The notes beneath the pieces are model-generated. The model made no database searches. It saw only the letters and a list, made by a program, of their open reading frames with translations, and had not been told where the DNA came from. Source: Roseateles asaccharophilus (GTDB taxonomy: Bacteria; Pseudomonadota; Gammaproteobacteria; Burkholderiales; Burkholderiaceae_C). Taken from it: a stretch of 64,000 nt of DNA. The position numbers and the translations under genes were made by a program. This document shows, piece by piece, positions 39,596 to 49,862 of the stretch. Numbering within the stretch: position 1 is the first letter of the stretch; the number at the start of each line of letters is the position of its first letter. The stretch spans positions 1-64,000 of the forward strand of contig NZ_SNXE01000002.1 in NCBI RefSeq assembly GCF_004362405.1, read 5' to 3'.

Positions 39596-40488
39596 GATTC
39601 GCGCAGGGATTGTTGACTGTCTTTGGGGGTGCTGCGGTTGCGCAGCGCCGTGGCGGCGAGTCCGGCGCCAACGATCATGCCCATGCCCAGCAAGGCGCTC
39701 CAGCTGAGCCGGTCCTGGAACACGGCGACACCGTAGATGAAGGAAAACACAATGCCCAGATACTGAAGGCTGGCGTTCACCAGGGTGGAGCCGGTGCCGT
39801 AGGCCCGCGTCATCATGAGCTGGGCGGTGCTGGCCAGCAGGCCCACCGCCAGCAGCAGGCCCATGCCACCAAGGCTGTGGTGGGTATGCCAGCTGCTGCC
39901 GAGGCTGCTGATCAGCGCACCCGCCAGCACGCCGCCCAGCGAGAAGTAGAAGACGATGCGAATCTCGGGCTCGCCCGCCCGGCCCAGCGCCGTGACCTGC
40001 AGATAGGCCATGGCGGCCAGCATGCCCGAAAGCAGCCCGGCCAAGCCATGCCAGAGTTGCTGCTGCTCCAGGGTGGGGCGCAGGATGAAGATGACGCCCA
40101 GGAAGCCCAGCAGCACGGCCGCCACAAGCCGGCCGTCCACGCGCGCGCTGCCCAGCATGATGGCGCCCCCGATCAGGAACAGGGCCATCCAGACGGAGGA
40201 CATGTAGTTCAGCGTCATGGCCGTCGCCAGAGGCAGTCCTCCGATTGCATAGAACCAGAGCGACAGCGCCAGCACGCCCGAGGCGCTGCGCCAGAAGTGC
40301 ATGGCGGGCACGGGGGTGGCCAGGCTCAGCCCCTGGTGGCGGGCCAGCAAGGCCATCAGCACCACGCCCACCAAGCCGCGGTACATGACGATTTCACTGG
40401 CGCTGTAGAACTCGGTCGCCAGCTTCACGCAGACCCCCATGCTGGCAAAGAGGAAGCTGGCGGCAATCATCAGAAGCGGAGCGGGCAT
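39592..40488 (-). CDS. EamA/RhaT-type DMT transporter
   Basis: This 298-residue, ten-segment transporter has two EamA repeats (about 3-135, 150-285). Typical residues are SFLFASMGVCVKLA near 11-24 and RGLVGVVLMALLARH near 37-51. It resembles the S-adenosylmethionine-type or general drug/metabolite exporters, but the substrate cannot be told. It shares a 4-base overlap with the sulfurtransferase gene that follows, so the pair forms an operon. Confidence 0.88.
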   Translation of the reverse strand: MPAPLLMIAASFLFASMGVCVKLATEFYSASEIVMYRGLVGVVLMALLARHQGLSLATPVPAMHFWRSASGVLALSLWFYAIGGLPLATAMTLNYMSSVWMALFLIGGAIMLGSARVDGRLVAAVLLGFLGVIFILRPTLEQQQLWHGLAGLLSGMLAAMAYLQVTALGRAGEPEIRIVFYFSLGGVLAGALISSLGSSWHTHHSLGGMGLLLAVGLLASTAQLMMTRAYGTGSTLVNASLQYLGIVFSFIYGVAVFQDRLSWSALLGMGMIVGAGLAATALRNRSTPKDSQQSLRES

Positions 40489-40592
40489 GGCCCGATTGTG
40501 GCGCCAGCGTCAACAAAAACGCCCCGGCAGCGGGCTGCACGGGGCGTGGGATGTGCGAGTCGCGGCACATGCCGCGGCTGCAGGGGGAGGGC

Positions 40593-41705
40593 TTAGCCGC
40601 CGAAGCGCATCTCGCGGCGGTACCACTCGTGGAAGTGCTGCATGCCATCTTCCATGGGGCTCTGGTAGGGGCCGACCTCGTTGTCCCCGCGCTCCATCAG
40701 GGCCTTGCGGCCGGCATCCATGCGCAGGGCGATCTCGTCGTCCTCGATGCAGGTTTCCATATAGGCGGCCTGGTTGGCCTCCACGAAGTCGCGCTCGAAG
40801 GCAGCGATCTCCTCAGGATAGTAGAACTCCACGATATTGGTGGTCTTCTGCGGGCCCTTGGGGTGCAGGGTCGAGACCACCAGCACATGGGGGTACCACT
40901 CCACCATGATGTGCGGGTAGTAGGTCAGCCAGATCGCGCCCTGCTTGGGCGGCTGGCCATTGCCGAACTGCAGCACCTGCTCGTGCCACTTGGCATAGGT
41001 GTTCGAGCCGGGCTTGGACAGACCTTTGTGGATGCCCACGGTCTGCACCGAGTGGTGGTTGCCGAACTCCCAGGCCAGGTCCTCGCAGGTGACGAAATGG
41101 CCCAGTCCCGGGTGGAAGGGGCCGACGTGGTAGTCCTCCAGATAGACCTCGATGAAGGTCTTCCAGTTGTAGTCGCACTCATGCACCTGGACCTTGTCCA
41201 GCACATAGCCGCTGAAGTCCAGCTCGGCGCCCGGACCCAGCTTGGCCAGCTGGGCGGCTACGTCGTGGCCGTTGTCCTCGAAGAGCAGGCCGTTCCACTC
41301 GCGGATCTTGTAGCGGTTCAGGTTCAGGCAGGGGTCCTGCTCGAAATGCGGCGCGCCGATCAGCTGACCCTTGAGGTCGTAGGTCCAGCGATGCAGGGGG
41401 CAGACCACGTTCTTGCCGGTATTGCCCCGGCCCTTGAGCATCACGGCCTGGCGGTGACGGCAGACATTGGACAGCAGCTCAATGCCCTGGGCCGTGCGCA
41501 CCAGGGCGCGGCCTTCGCCCTCCTGGGGCAGGGCGTAGTGATCCCCTACCTCGGGCACGCTCAGGGCGTGACCGAGGTAGCGGGGGCCATGCTGGAAGAT
41601 CAGTTCCTGCTCCCTGCGGAACAGGTCCTCATCGAAATAGGATGTAACGGGCAGCTGCGTCTTGCTGCGTTCAAGCGCCGAGAGAGTGAAGCTCAGGTCG
41701 GACAT
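40593..41705 (-). CDS. Rieske non-heme iron oxygenase alpha-subunit-like protein
   Basis: This 370-residue oxygenase has an N-terminal Rieske domain with CRHRQAVML and CPLHRW (C-x-H ... C-x2-H, about 82-105) holding a 2Fe-2S cluster. The catalytic domain includes the mononuclear iron motif EVYLEDYHVGPFHPG near 187-201. The family hydroxylates or demethylates aromatic or quaternary ammonium compounds. No ferredoxin or reductase partner gene is nearby, so its electron source and substrate are unknown. ATG 41705 is preferred to the upstream Met because it matches the usual start of the domain. Confidence 0.9.
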   Translation of the reverse strand: MSDLSFTLSALERSKTQLPVTSYFDEDLFRREQELIFQHGPRYLGHALSVPEVGDHYALPQEGEGRALVRTAQGIELLSNVCRHRQAVMLKGRGNTGKNVVCPLHRWTYDLKGQLIGAPHFEQDPCLNLNRYKIREWNGLLFEDNGHDVAAQLAKLGPGAELDFSGYVLDKVQVHECDYNWKTFIEVYLEDYHVGPFHPGLGHFVTCEDLAWEFGNHHSVQTVGIHKGLSKPGSNTYAKWHEQVLQFGNGQPPKQGAIWLTYYPHIMVEWYPHVLVVSTLHPKGPQKTTNIVEFYYPEEIAAFERDFVEANQAAYMETCIEDDEIALRMDAGRKALMERGDNEVGPYQSPMEDGMQHFHEWYRREMRFGG

Positions 41706-41992
41706 GATCCAAGAGGTTCTCCAAGAAACCAATGTCAACCCCCCGGCGGCCCTGGTTGTGGCCAGGGAGCCGGGTTTGTGTCAGGAAAGGAAGGAAGCAC
41801 TGCAGCCACAGGCAGGGCTGCGCAGTGGCGAGGCCGGGATTGTACCCGGGTCGGTTTGCCGCACATTGAGCGAGGGCAAGCTGTCAAGGCTGGGGTGCAG
41901 GCGCGGCTGTGGCGCCGGTTTGACAAGCCCCCATGGGGGCGACAGGGTTGGGCAAGACGCCCCGTCTACAATCGACGGTTTCGTGTGACGAG

Positions 41993-42238
41993 ATGAGCAG
42001 AGCCACCACCAAGAAGGCGTCCCCGGACGCGATTTCGCCCAGTTACGAGCAAGCGCTCGAGGAACTGGAGCGCTTGGTCGCCTCCATGGAAGGCGGCCAG
42101 CTGCCGCTGGACCAGTTGCTGGACAGCTACCGGCGAGGCGCTGAGCTCCTGGGCTTCTGCCGCGAGCGGCTGCAGGCCGTAGAAGAACAGGTGAAGGTGC
42201 TGGAGGGTGGGGAGATGAAGTCTTGGGAGGACTCTTAA
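41993..42238 (+). CDS. xseB: exodeoxyribonuclease VII small subunit
   Basis: This 81-residue helical protein has the XseB signature [33 protein letters not shown]-like core (landmarks [10 protein letters not shown] near 17, GQLPLDQLL near 35, LGFCRERLQ near 53). It assembles with the large subunit XseA to degrade single-stranded DNA. The ispA gene starts 3 bases after its stop, the widespread xseB-ispA-dxs order. TACAAT at 41968-41973 may be the -10 of the operon. Confidence 0.95.
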   Translation: MSRATTKKASPDAISPSYEQALEELERLVASMEGGQLPLDQLLDSYRRGAELLGFCRERLQAVEEQVKVLEGGEMKSWEDS

Positions 42239-42241
42239 GCC

Positions 42242-43129
42242 GTGGACGCAGGTGTGTTTGATCAATGGGTGCAGCGTTCGCTGCATGCCTTCGAGCAGGC
42301 GTTGGACGCCTGGGTTCCTGCCGATGCGCCTGCCGGGCTGGGCGACGCCATGCGCTATGCCGTCCTGGGCGGTGGAAAGCGTCTGAGGCCGCTGCTGGTC
42401 CTGGCGGGCTGCGATGCGGTGCAGGGGGATGCACAGGCGGCGCTGCGTGCGGCCTGTGCGGTGGAGCTGATCCATGCCTACTCCCTGGTGCACGACGATA
42501 TGCCTTGCATGGACAACGATGTGCTGCGCCGCGGCAAGCCCACCGTGCACGTGGCATACGGCGAGGCCCAAGCCATGCTGGCGGGTGACGCCATGCAGGC
42601 CCTGGCATTTGAGGTCTTGACGCCGGACGAGGGTGTGTCGCCGGCCTTGCAGGCGAGGCTCTGTGCCCTGCTGGCGCGCGCCTCGGGGCATGCAGGCATG
42701 GCTGGCGGTCAGGCCATTGACCTGGCCAGCGTGGGCAAATGCCTGGACGAGCAGGCTTTGCGCGATATGCATCGGCGCAAGACCGGTGTGCTGTTGCAGG
42801 CCAGCGTGCTGATGGGCGCGGCCTGCGGGCAGACCAGTCCCCAGGCCTGGCAGGCCCTGTCCGATTACGGGGCCGCGATTGGCTTGGCTTTCCAGGTCGT
42901 GGACGATATTCTGGATGTGACGCAGGACTCTGCCGTGCTGGGCAAGACCGCCGGCAAGGATCAGGATGCCAACAAGCCGACCTATGTGTCCGTGCTGGGC
43001 CTGGAGCAGGCCCATGCTTATGCGTGCCGCTTGCGTGGTCAGGCCCACGAGGCCCTGGCCCGCAGCGGTCTGGCGAGCACCGCCTGGCTGAGCGTGCTGG
43101 CCGACAAAGTGGTGGACCGGGATAACTGA
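42242..43129 (+). CDS. ispA: farnesyl diphosphate synthase
   Basis: This 295-residue trans-prenyltransferase condenses dimethylallyl and isopentenyl diphosphates to geranyl and farnesyl diphosphate. The first Asp-rich motif is [10 protein letters not shown] near 82-91 and the second is VVDDILDVT near 219-227. GGKRLRPLL near 41-49 and the Lys in [15 protein letters not shown] are also present. The start is GTG 42242, 3 bases after xseB. FPP feeds quinones and, through the hpn genes at 51.8-54.8 kb, squalene. Confidence 0.95.
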   Translation: MDAGVFDQWVQRSLHAFEQALDAWVPADAPAGLGDAMRYAVLGGGKRLRPLLVLAGCDAVQGDAQAALRAACAVELIHAYSLVHDDMPCMDNDVLRRGKPTVHVAYGEAQAMLAGDAMQALAFEVLTPDEGVSPALQARLCALLARASGHAGMAGGQAIDLASVGKCLDEQALRDMHRRKTGVLLQASVLMGAACGQTSPQAWQALSDYGAAIGLAFQVVDDILDVTQDSAVLGKTAGKDQDANKPTYVSVLGLEQAHAYACRLRGQAHEALARSGLASTAWLSVLADKVVDRDN

Positions 43130-43176
43130 GTCCCCCCATCTCTCCCGAACAACTCAAGCAAGCTGGGAATAAGAGC

Positions 43177-45069
43177 ATGAACTATGCCCTGCTGAAGACC
43201 GTCAACAGCCCGTCCGATCTGCGTCGCCTGCCGCGCGCCGATCTCAACAAGCTGGCCGACGAATTGCGCGCCTATGTGCTGGAGTCAGTCTCGAAGACCG
43301 GTGGTCATCTGGGCTCCAATCTGGGCACGGTGGAACTGACCATCGCGCTGCACTATGTGTTCAACACGCCGCATGACCGCCTGGTCTGGGATGTGGGTCA
43401 CCAGACCTATCCGCACAAGGTGCTGACCGGCCGCCGCGAGGCCATGGCCAGCCTGCGCCAGCTCGGTGGCATCAGCGGCTTCCCGCGCCGCGACGAGAGC
43501 GAGTACGACACCTTCGGCACGGGGCACTCCAGCACCTCGATCTCCGCCGCCCATGGCATGGCCATGGCTGCCAAGCTCAAGGGCGAGGACCGCAAGGCCG
43601 TGGCCATCATCGGCGACGGCTCCATGACGGCCGGCATGGCCTTTGAGGCGCTGAACAACGCCGGCGTGGCCCATGGTGGCCTGCTGGGGGATGTGCTGGT
43701 GGTGCTGAACGACAACGATATGTCAATCAGCCCGCCGGTGGGCGCCCTCAACAAGTATCTGGCCCGCTTGATGAGCGGCAAGTTTTACGCCGCGGCCCGC
43801 GAGGGCGCCAAGTCGGTGCTGAAGAACACGCCGCTCTACGAGTTTGCGCGTCGCTTCGAGGAGCACACCAAGGGCATGGTCGTGCCCGGCACCATCTTCG
43901 AGGAATTTGGCTTCAACTATGTAGGCCCCATCGACGGCCACGATCTGGACGCCCTGATCCCCACGCTGGAGAACCTGCGCGACAAGAAGGGCCCGCAGTT
44001 CCTGCATGTGGTGACCAAGAAGGGCGCCGGCTACAAGCTGGCCGAGGCCGATCCGGTCAAGTACCACGCGGCTTCGGGCAAGTTCGATCCGGCCGTGGGT
44101 TTTGTCAAGCCGGCCACGCCGCCCAAGCCCACCTTCACCCAGATCTTCGGCGAGTGGCTGTGCGATATGGCCGAGCAAGACCAGCGCCTGGTGGGCATCA
44201 CGCCCGCCATGCGCGAGGGCTCGGGCATGGTGGACTTCCACAAGCGCTTCCCGACCCGTTATCACGATGTGGGCATCGCCGAGCAGCACTCGGTCACCTT
44301 CGCCGCCGGCCTGGCCTGCGAAGGGCTCAAGCCGGTGGTGGCGATCTACTCCACCTTCCTGCAGCGCGCCTACGACCAACTGGTCCATGATGTGGCCATC
44401 CAGAATCTGCCGGTGCTGTTTGCCCTGGACCGCGCCGGTCTGGTGGGCGCCGACGGCGCCACGCATGCCGGCAACTACGACATCGCCTACACCCGCTGCA
44501 TTCCCAATATGGCGGTGCTGACCCCGGCCGACGAGAACGAGTGCCGTCAGGCCCTGTTCACCGGCTTCCAGCACAACGGGCCCGTCACGGTGCGTTACCC
44601 GCGCGGCAGCGGCGTGGGCAGCGTGGTGCAAAAAGAGATGCAGGCCCTGCCCTGGGGCAAGGGCGAGGTGCGCCGTCCAGGCTCACGCATTGCCATCCTG
44701 GCCTTCGGCACCCTGCTGTACCCGGCACTCAAGGCCGCCGAGGCCCTGGACGCGACGGTGGCGAATATGCGCTTCGTCAAGCCGCTGGACACGGCCCTGG
44801 TGGCCGAACTGGCGCGCACGCACGAGGCCATCGTCACGGTGGAAGACAGCTGCCTGATGGGCGGTGCGGGTTCTGCCGTGCTGGAAGCCCTGCAGGCCGC
44901 CGGCCTGAATGTGCCGGTGCTGCAGCTGGGCCTGCCCGACGAGTTCATCGAGCATGGCGACCCGGCCAAGCTGATGAGCCAGTGCGGCCTGGACGCTGCC
45001 GGCATCGAGCAGAGCATCCTCAAGCGCTTTGGCGCTCGCCCGGCCCTGGTGCGCGCGGCGAATCAGTAA
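43177..45069 (+). CDS. dxs: 1-deoxy-D-xylulose-5-phosphate synthase
   Basis: This 630-residue thiamine-diphosphate enzyme joins pyruvate and glyceraldehyde-3-phosphate in the first step of the MEP pathway. The TPP motif [20 protein letters not shown] is near 146-165. The transketolase-type middle domain has [15 protein letters not shown] near 365-379 with the catalytic Glu, and the C-terminal domain closes the protein. The length is standard. It is the last gene of xseB-ispA-dxs, and its final codons overlap the end of the LysR gene on the other strand by 7 bases. Confidence 0.97.
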   Translation: MNYALLKTVNSPSDLRRLPRADLNKLADELRAYVLESVSKTGGHLGSNLGTVELTIALHYVFNTPHDRLVWDVGHQTYPHKVLTGRREAMASLRQLGGISGFPRRDESEYDTFGTGHSSTSISAAHGMAMAAKLKGEDRKAVAIIGDGSMTAGMAFEALNNAGVAHGGLLGDVLVVLNDNDMSISPPVGALNKYLARLMSGKFYAAAREGAKSVLKNTPLYEFARRFEEHTKGMVVPGTIFEEFGFNYVGPIDGHDLDALIPTLENLRDKKGPQFLHVVTKKGAGYKLAEADPVKYHAASGKFDPAVGFVKPATPPKPTFTQIFGEWLCDMAEQDQRLVGITPAMREGSGMVDFHKRFPTRYHDVGIAEQHSVTFAAGLACEGLKPVVAIYSTFLQRAYDQLVHDVAIQNLPVLFALDRAGLVGADGATHAGNYDIAYTRCIPNMAVLTPADENECRQALFTGFQHNGPVTVRYPRGSGVGSVVQKEMQALPWGKGEVRRPGSRIAILAFGTLLYPALKAAEALDATVANMRFVKPLDTALVAELARTHEAIVTVEDSCLMGGAGSAVLEALQAAGLNVPVLQLGLPDEFIEHGDPAKLMSQCGLDAAGIEQSILKRFGARPALVRAANQ

Positions 45070-45998
45070 GCGACGGGCCCCTCCAGGGCCTGATCCAGCT
45101 GGGCGGCCAGCGTCTGCGCCGTGAGGCGCAGGCTGGCCAGCAAGGCCAGCGCCAGGGGCTGGGCCGGCCGGAACTCCGGCAGCAAGGCCTGCACCCGAAA
45201 AGGCACCGAGACCCCGAAGCGCCGCAGGCGCAGACCCGGCCCCGCGCAGGCCAGGGCCGTGAGCGGGTTCACCACCGTCAGGCCCAGGCCCTGCTGCACC
45301 AATGCGCAGACGGCCACGGCGCTGTGCGTTTCCAGCCGCAGCCGCCGCGCCACCCCGGCCGCGCCGAAGATCGCATCCAGCTGCTGCCGGTAGGGATCTT
45401 CCGGCGAGAGGCTGACGAAGTCCTCCCCCGCAAAATCCGCCGGCGTCAGGCAGGGCTTGGCCAGCAGGCGGTGGCCGGCGGGCAGCACGCAGACCTCGTC
45501 CAGGGCCAGCAGCGCCTCGCTGCGCGTGCCCGGGGCCGAGAGGCCCGATTCCGACAGGCCCAGATCGAAGCGCTGCGCCCCCATCCATTCCTCCAGCAGG
45601 GGCGATTCCTGGGGTGTGATCGCCAGCTCGGCCGCCGGGTGCTGGCGCAGAAAGTCCGCGCACGCGGCGGGTAGCAAGGCATGGCTCAGGGCTGGCAGGC
45701 AGAGTACCGACAGCCGCGAGGCCGCCTCCGCGCGCCCCAGCTGCGAGGCCCGCTCCAGCACCCGACCCAGCCCCTGGAAGCTGCGCTGCACCTCGTCGAA
45801 CAGGGCCAGGGCGCGGGTATTGGGCCGCAGCCGCCCGGCCTGGCGCTCGAAAAGCGCATAGCCCAGCAGCTGCTCCAGCCGCGCCAGCTCGCGGCTCACC
45901 GTGGGCTGGCTGCTGTGCAGCAGGGCGGCGGCGCCGGTGACGCTGCCGGCCGTCATCACGGCACGGAAGACCTCGATATGGCGGTGGCTGATGCTCAT
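45063..45998 (-). CDS. lysR: LysR-family regulator divergent from lysA
   Basis: This 311-residue protein has the N-terminal winged helix [36 protein letters not shown] at about 7-42 in outline (key parts [15 protein letters not shown] and VSRELARLE) and a C-terminal effector-binding domain from about 90. The divergent position next to diaminopimelate decarboxylase is the classic lysR-lysA pair, where the protein activates lysA and represses itself in response to diaminopimelate and lysine. The symbol rests on that context. Inverted repeats at 46023-46050 are its likely sites. Confidence 0.85.
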   Translation of the reverse strand: MSISHRHIEVFRAVMTAGSVTGAAALLHSSQPTVSRELARLEQLLGYALFERQAGRLRPNTRALALFDEVQRSFQGLGRVLERASQLGRAEAASRLSVLCLPALSHALLPAACADFLRQHPAAELAITPQESPLLEEWMGAQRFDLGLSESGLSAPGTRSEALLALDEVCVLPAGHRLLAKPCLTPADFAGEDFVSLSPEDPYRQQLDAIFGAAGVARRLRLETHSAVAVCALVQQGLGLTVVNPLTALACAGPGLRLRRFGVSVPFRVQALLPEFRPAQPLALALLASLRLTAQTLAAQLDQALEGPVAY

Positions 45999-46022
45999 GG
46001 GCTAAACCATATCAGGATTGAA

Positions 46023-46050
46023 TTGATTGAAGAAATCAAAGCATTTGATT
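46023..46050. promoter_or_regulatory. overlapping inverted repeats, likely LysR sites
   Basis: TTGATT (46023-46028) pairs with AATCAA (46034-46039), and ATCAAA (46035-46040) pairs with TTTGAT (46044-46049). The repeats lie in the AT-rich gap between lysR and lysA. They have the T-N-A dyad character of LysR-type binding sites. Confidence 0.55.
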
Positions 46051-46106
46051 GAATGGTTGGGTGCGGGCATGCTGGCGCTCATCAAAAATCCTGCCCGGTC
46101 TGCACC

Positions 46107-47357
46107 ATGCCCCGTCCCGTCTCCGCCCCCCTGCTCTGGAATCTGGCCGAACGCTTCGGCACCCCGCTATGGGTTTATGACGCGGCCCTCATCCGCAGCC
46201 GCATCGCGGCGCTCCAGGCCTTCGACACTATCCGCTTCGCGCAGAAGGCCTGCTCCAACACCCATATCCTCAAGCTGATGCGCGAGCAGGGTGTGAAGGT
46301 GGATGCCGTCTCGCGCGGCGAGATCCTGCGCGCCCTGGCCGCCGGCTACCGCGCCGGGGCGGATGGCGAGATCGTCTTCACCGCCGATCTGCTGGACCGC
46401 GAGACCCTGGCCACCGTGGCCGAGCACCGCGTGCCGGTGAATGCCGGCTCCATCGATATGCTGGGCCAGCTGGCCGCTGTCTCGCCCGGCCATCCGGTCT
46501 GGCTGCGCATCAACCCGGGCTTCGGCCATGGCCACAGCAACAAGACCAATACCGGCGGCGAGCACAGCAAGCACGGCATCTGGCACAGCGAGCTGGGCGC
46601 CGCGCTGGACGTGATCCGCGCCCAGGGCCTGAAGCTGGTCGGCCTGCACATGCACATCGGCTCGGGCGTGGACTACGGCCATCTGGCCCAGGTCTGCGGT
46701 GCCATGGTGGATCTGGTGCGCCAAGCCCAGGAGGCCGGCCACGATCTGCAGGCCATCTCGGCCGGCGGCGGGCTCTCCATTCCCTACCGTGAGGGTGGGG
46801 CGGTGATCGACACGGCGCATTACTTCGGCCTCTGGGATGCGGCCCGCAAGCAGGCCGAGGCCCTGCTGGGCCATGGCCTGCATCTGGAGATCGAGCCAGG
46901 CCGCTTCCTGGTGGCCGAGGCCGGTCTGCTGCTGGCCGAGGTGCGCGCCACCAAGAACGCGGGCGCCAACCATTTCGTGCTGGTGGATGCCGGCTTCAAC
47001 GAGCTGATGCGCCCCGCCATGTACGGCGCCTTCCACGCCATGGAGATCCTGCCGCGCGACGGCGTGGCGCGCGCCAGTCGGCCCAGCGTGGTGGCCGGGC
47101 CGCTGTGCGAGTCGGGCGATGTTTTCACCCAGGAGGACGGCGGCGTGGTGGTGCCGCGCGCGCTGGCCGAGGCCCGGGTGGGTGATCTGCTGCTGATCCA
47201 TGACACCGGGGCCTATGGCGCCTCCATGTCCAGCAACTACAACAGCCGGCCCCTGATCGCCGAGGTGCTGGTGGAGGGCGATGACCCGGCCACCGCCCGG
47301 CTGATCCGTCGCCGTCAGACCGTGGAAGAGCTGCTGGCGCTGGAGGCCGGGCTCTGA
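46107..47357 (+). CDS. lysA: diaminopimelate decarboxylase
   Basis: This 416-residue PLP enzyme of the alanine-racemase fold forms lysine from meso-diaminopimelate. The PLP Lys is in IRFAQKACSNTHILKLM near 43; the glycine-rich phosphate site is ISAGGGLSIPY near 223; the dimer active-site Cys and Glu are in AGPLCESGDVF near 330. The EPGRFLVAEAG motif near 264 is intact. ATG 46107 matches the family start. It lies divergent from lysR with the operator repeats in between. Confidence 0.95.
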   Translation: MPRPVSAPLLWNLAERFGTPLWVYDAALIRSRIAALQAFDTIRFAQKACSNTHILKLMREQGVKVDAVSRGEILRALAAGYRAGADGEIVFTADLLDRETLATVAEHRVPVNAGSIDMLGQLAAVSPGHPVWLRINPGFGHGHSNKTNTGGEHSKHGIWHSELGAALDVIRAQGLKLVGLHMHIGSGVDYGHLAQVCGAMVDLVRQAQEAGHDLQAISAGGGLSIPYREGGAVIDTAHYFGLWDAARKQAEALLGHGLHLEIEPGRFLVAEAGLLLAEVRATKNAGANHFVLVDAGFNELMRPAMYGAFHAMEILPRDGVARASRPSVVAGPLCESGDVFTQEDGGVVVPRALAEARVGDLLLIHDTGAYGASMSSNYNSRPLIAEVLVEGDDPATARLIRRRQTVEELLALEAGL

Positions 47358-47513
47358 GGCTGTGCCTGCCGCGGCGCTTGATTGAGGGAATTCGCAGGGT
47401 GGTGCGCGCCCAATAGGCGCAGGCAATCGGGGTGATTTGATTAAACAACCCTGTGGGGGATGGGCCATCGATATGATTCAGCCCATTCTTTCAACCCACA
47501 GCGGAGTGCATAC

Positions 47514-48077
47514 ATGTCCCTGATCAACACCCAAGTCCAGCCCTTCAAGGCCCAAGCTTTCCACAACGGCAAGTTCATCGAGGTGACCGAGCAGTCCCTG
47601 AAGGGCAAGTGGTCCGTGCTGATCTTCATGCCGGCCGCCTTCACCTTCAACTGCCCCACCGAAGTGGAAGACGCTGCCGAGCACTACGCCGAGTTCCAGA
47701 AGGCCGACACCGAGGTCTACATCGTCACCACCGACACGCACTTCTCGCACAAGGTGTGGCACGAGACCAGCCCGGCCGTGGGCAAGGCCAAGTTCCCCCT
47801 GGTTGGTGACCCGACCCACGCTCTGACCAACGCCTTCGGCGTGCACATTCCGGAAGAAGGCCTGGCCCTGCGTGGCACCTTCGTGATCAACCCGGAAGGC
47901 GTGATCAAGACCGCCGAGATCCATTCCAACGAGATCGCCCGCGACGTCAAGGAAACCCTGCGCAAGCTCAAGGCTGCCCAGTACACCGCCAAGAACCCCG
48001 GCCAGGTCTGCCCGGCCAAGTGGAACGAAGGCGCCAAGACCATTGCGCCGTCGCTGGACCTGGTCGGCAAGATCTAA
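47514..48077 (+). CDS. ahpC: alkyl hydroperoxide reductase peroxiredoxin AhpC
   Basis: This 187-residue typical 2-Cys peroxiredoxin (AhpC/Prx1) reduces hydrogen peroxide and organic hydroperoxides. The peroxidatic Cys is in PAAFTFNCPTEVED near 47 and the resolving Cys in GQVCPAKW near 166. The usual Asp of the AFTF/DFTF segment is replaced by Ala. It is recharged by AhpF, encoded 150 bases downstream. I searched by eye for an OxyR-like site upstream and found none convincing. Confidence 0.96.
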   Translation: MSLINTQVQPFKAQAFHNGKFIEVTEQSLKGKWSVLIFMPAAFTFNCPTEVEDAAEHYAEFQKADTEVYIVTTDTHFSHKVWHETSPAVGKAKFPLVGDPTHALTNAFGVHIPEEGLALRGTFVINPEGVIKTAEIHSNEIARDVKETLRKLKAAQYTAKNPGQVCPAKWNEGAKTIAPSLDLVGKI

Positions 48078-48133
48078 GCCTCTTCCAGCCCACCCCGTGT
48101 TGAGGCCCGTCCTCATCACCGCCTGCAGCATTT

Positions 48134-48190
48134 CCGGCGGCCAGCGTGCCGCCGGGATGCCCCTGGCCGCCTGTTCGCAAAGGAGGCCAG
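48134..48190 (+). other. tandem hairpins between ahpC and ahpF
   Basis: CCGGCGG (48134-48140) pairs with CCGCCGG (48149-48155). Just after it CTGGCC-G-CCT (48163-48172) pairs with AGG-A-GGCCAG (48181-48190). Neither ends in a T-run, so they are not classic terminators. They could stabilise the ahpC message or attenuate ahpF. Confidence 0.5.
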
Positions 48191-48227
48191 CTCTCAAAGT
48201 CGCTTGATACAAGAAGGAAGCATCACC

Positions 48228-49781
48228 ATGTTGGACGACACCCTGAAGACTCAGCTCAAGGCCTATCTGGAGCGCGTCACCCTGCCGTTCGAGATCGAGG
48301 CTTCCCTGAGCGACTCTGAGAGCTCCCGCGAGTTGCAGCAACTGCTGCAGGACATCGCCGCGATGTCCGACAAGATCACGCTGAAGCTGGACGGTCAGGA
48401 CGCCCGTCGCCCTTCCTTCAGCCTCATGCGCACCGGTACCGAACAAAGCCTGCGCTTTGCCGCCATCCCCCTGGGCCATGAGTTCACCTCCCTGGTGCTG
48501 GCCCTGCTGTGGACCGGTGGCCACCCGCCCAAGGTCGAGCCCGAGCTCATCGAGCAGATCAAGAGCCTGGACGGCGACTACGCCTTCGAGGTGTATATGA
48601 GCCTGTCCTGCCACAACTGCCCGGACGTGGTGCAGGCCTTGTCCCTGATGTCGGTGCTCAACCCCAAGGTCAAGACCGTGGTGATCGACGGCGCCCTGTT
48701 CCAGGACGAGGTCAATGCCCGCGAGATCATGGCCGTGCCCTCGGTCTACCTGAACGGCCAGGTTTTCGGCTCCGGCCGCATGAGCGTGGAAGAGATCGTG
48801 GCCAAGCTGGATACCGGCGCGGCGGCCCGCGACGCCGCCAAGCTCTCCGCCAAGGAGGCCTTCGATGTGCTGATCGTTGGCGGCGGCCCGGCCGGCGCGG
48901 CCGCGGCGGTCTATGCCGCCCGCAAGGGCATCCGCACCGGCGTGGCGGCCGAGCGCTTCGGCGGCCAGGTCAACGACACCCTGGCCATCGAGAACTACAT
49001 CTCGGTGCTGGAGACCGATGGCCCCAAGTTCGCCATGGCCCTGGAGTCCCACGTCAAGCACTATGGCGTGGACATCATGAACCTGCAGCGCGCAGACAAG
49101 CTCATCCCTGCCAGCGAGCCCGGCGGCCTCATCGAGGTGCAGCTGGCCAATGGCGGCGTGCTCAAGAGCAAGACCGTGATCCTCTCCACCGGTGCGCGCT
49201 GGCGCAATGTCAATGTGCCCGGCGAGCAGGAGTACAAGAACAAGGGCGTGGCCTACTGCCCGCACTGCGACGGTCCGTTGTTCAAGGGCAAGCGCGTGGC
49301 GGTGATTGGTGGCGGCAACTCCGGCGTGGAAGCGGCCATCGACCTGGCCGGCATCGTGGCCCATGTCACCCTGCTGGAATTCGGCGAGCAGCTGCGTGCC
49401 GACGCGGTGCTGGTGAAGAAGCTTGAAAGCCTGCCCAATGTCACCATCCACACCAATGCCCAGACCACCGAGTTCACCGGAGAGGGCGGCAAGCTTAATG
49501 GTCTGAACTACACCGACCGCGCCACCGGTGAAGCCAAGCGCCTCGAACTGGAGGGCGTGTTCGTGCAGATCGGCCTGGTGCCCAACACCGAATGGCTCAA
49601 GGGCACGGTGGAGCTGTCCAAGTTCGGCGAGATCATCGTCAACGCCAAGGGTGAAACCTCGGTGCCGGGCGTGTTTGCGGCCGGTGATGCGACGACCGTG
49701 CCTTACAAGCAGATCGTGATCGCGGCGGGCGACGGTGCTAAGGCGGCGCTTTCGGCCTTCGATCATCTGATCCGCCACTGA
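48228..49781 (+). CDS. ahpF: alkyl hydroperoxide reductase flavoprotein AhpF
   Basis: This 517-residue NADH:AhpC disulfide reductase has an N-terminal double thioredoxin-fold domain with the SCHNCPDVV (C-x2-C) centre near 127-135. The thioredoxin-reductase-like part follows: FAD site [17 protein letters not shown] near 216-232, redox centre YCPHCDGP near 344-351, NAD site [12 protein letters not shown] near 363-374, and the closing FAD segment FAAGDATT near 483. The length is standard. AAGGAAG lies 8 bases before ATG 48228. Confidence 0.96.
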   Translation: MLDDTLKTQLKAYLERVTLPFEIEASLSDSESSRELQQLLQDIAAMSDKITLKLDGQDARRPSFSLMRTGTEQSLRFAAIPLGHEFTSLVLALLWTGGHPPKVEPELIEQIKSLDGDYAFEVYMSLSCHNCPDVVQALSLMSVLNPKVKTVVIDGALFQDEVNAREIMAVPSVYLNGQVFGSGRMSVEEIVAKLDTGAAARDAAKLSAKEAFDVLIVGGGPAGAAAAVYAARKGIRTGVAAERFGGQVNDTLAIENYISVLETDGPKFAMALESHVKHYGVDIMNLQRADKLIPASEPGGLIEVQLANGGVLKSKTVILSTGARWRNVNVPGEQEYKNKGVAYCPHCDGPLFKGKRVAVIGGGNSGVEAAIDLAGIVAHVTLLEFGEQLRADAVLVKKLESLPNVTIHTNAQTTEFTGEGGKLNGLNYTDRATGEAKRLELEGVFVQIGLVPNTEWLKGTVELSKFGEIIVNAKGETSVPGVFAAGDATTVPYKQIVIAAGDGAKAALSAFDHLIRH

Positions 49782-49827
49782 TTAGCCGTTGTCGCGGGGG
49801 GGCGTACGCTTCCCGCAGCCAGAAGCC

Positions 49828-49852
49828 AAAAAGCGCCCCGCGGGGCGCTTTT
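49828..49852. terminator. bidirectional Rho-independent terminator
   Basis: AAAAGCGCCCCG and CGGGGCGCTTTT form a perfect stem between the convergent ahpF and IclR genes. The flanking A- and T-runs allow termination from both sides. Confidence 0.9.
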
Positions 49853-49862
49853 GCATGCGTGC

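Noticed and set aside
47380-47513. An OxyR site upstream of ahpC
   Set aside because: No convincing ATAG-N7-CTAT-type repeats could be found by eye.
47478-49778. 766-codon minus-strand frame over ahpC and ahpF
   Set aside because: It spans both genes and their gap, lacks motifs, and arises from strong third-position GC bias.
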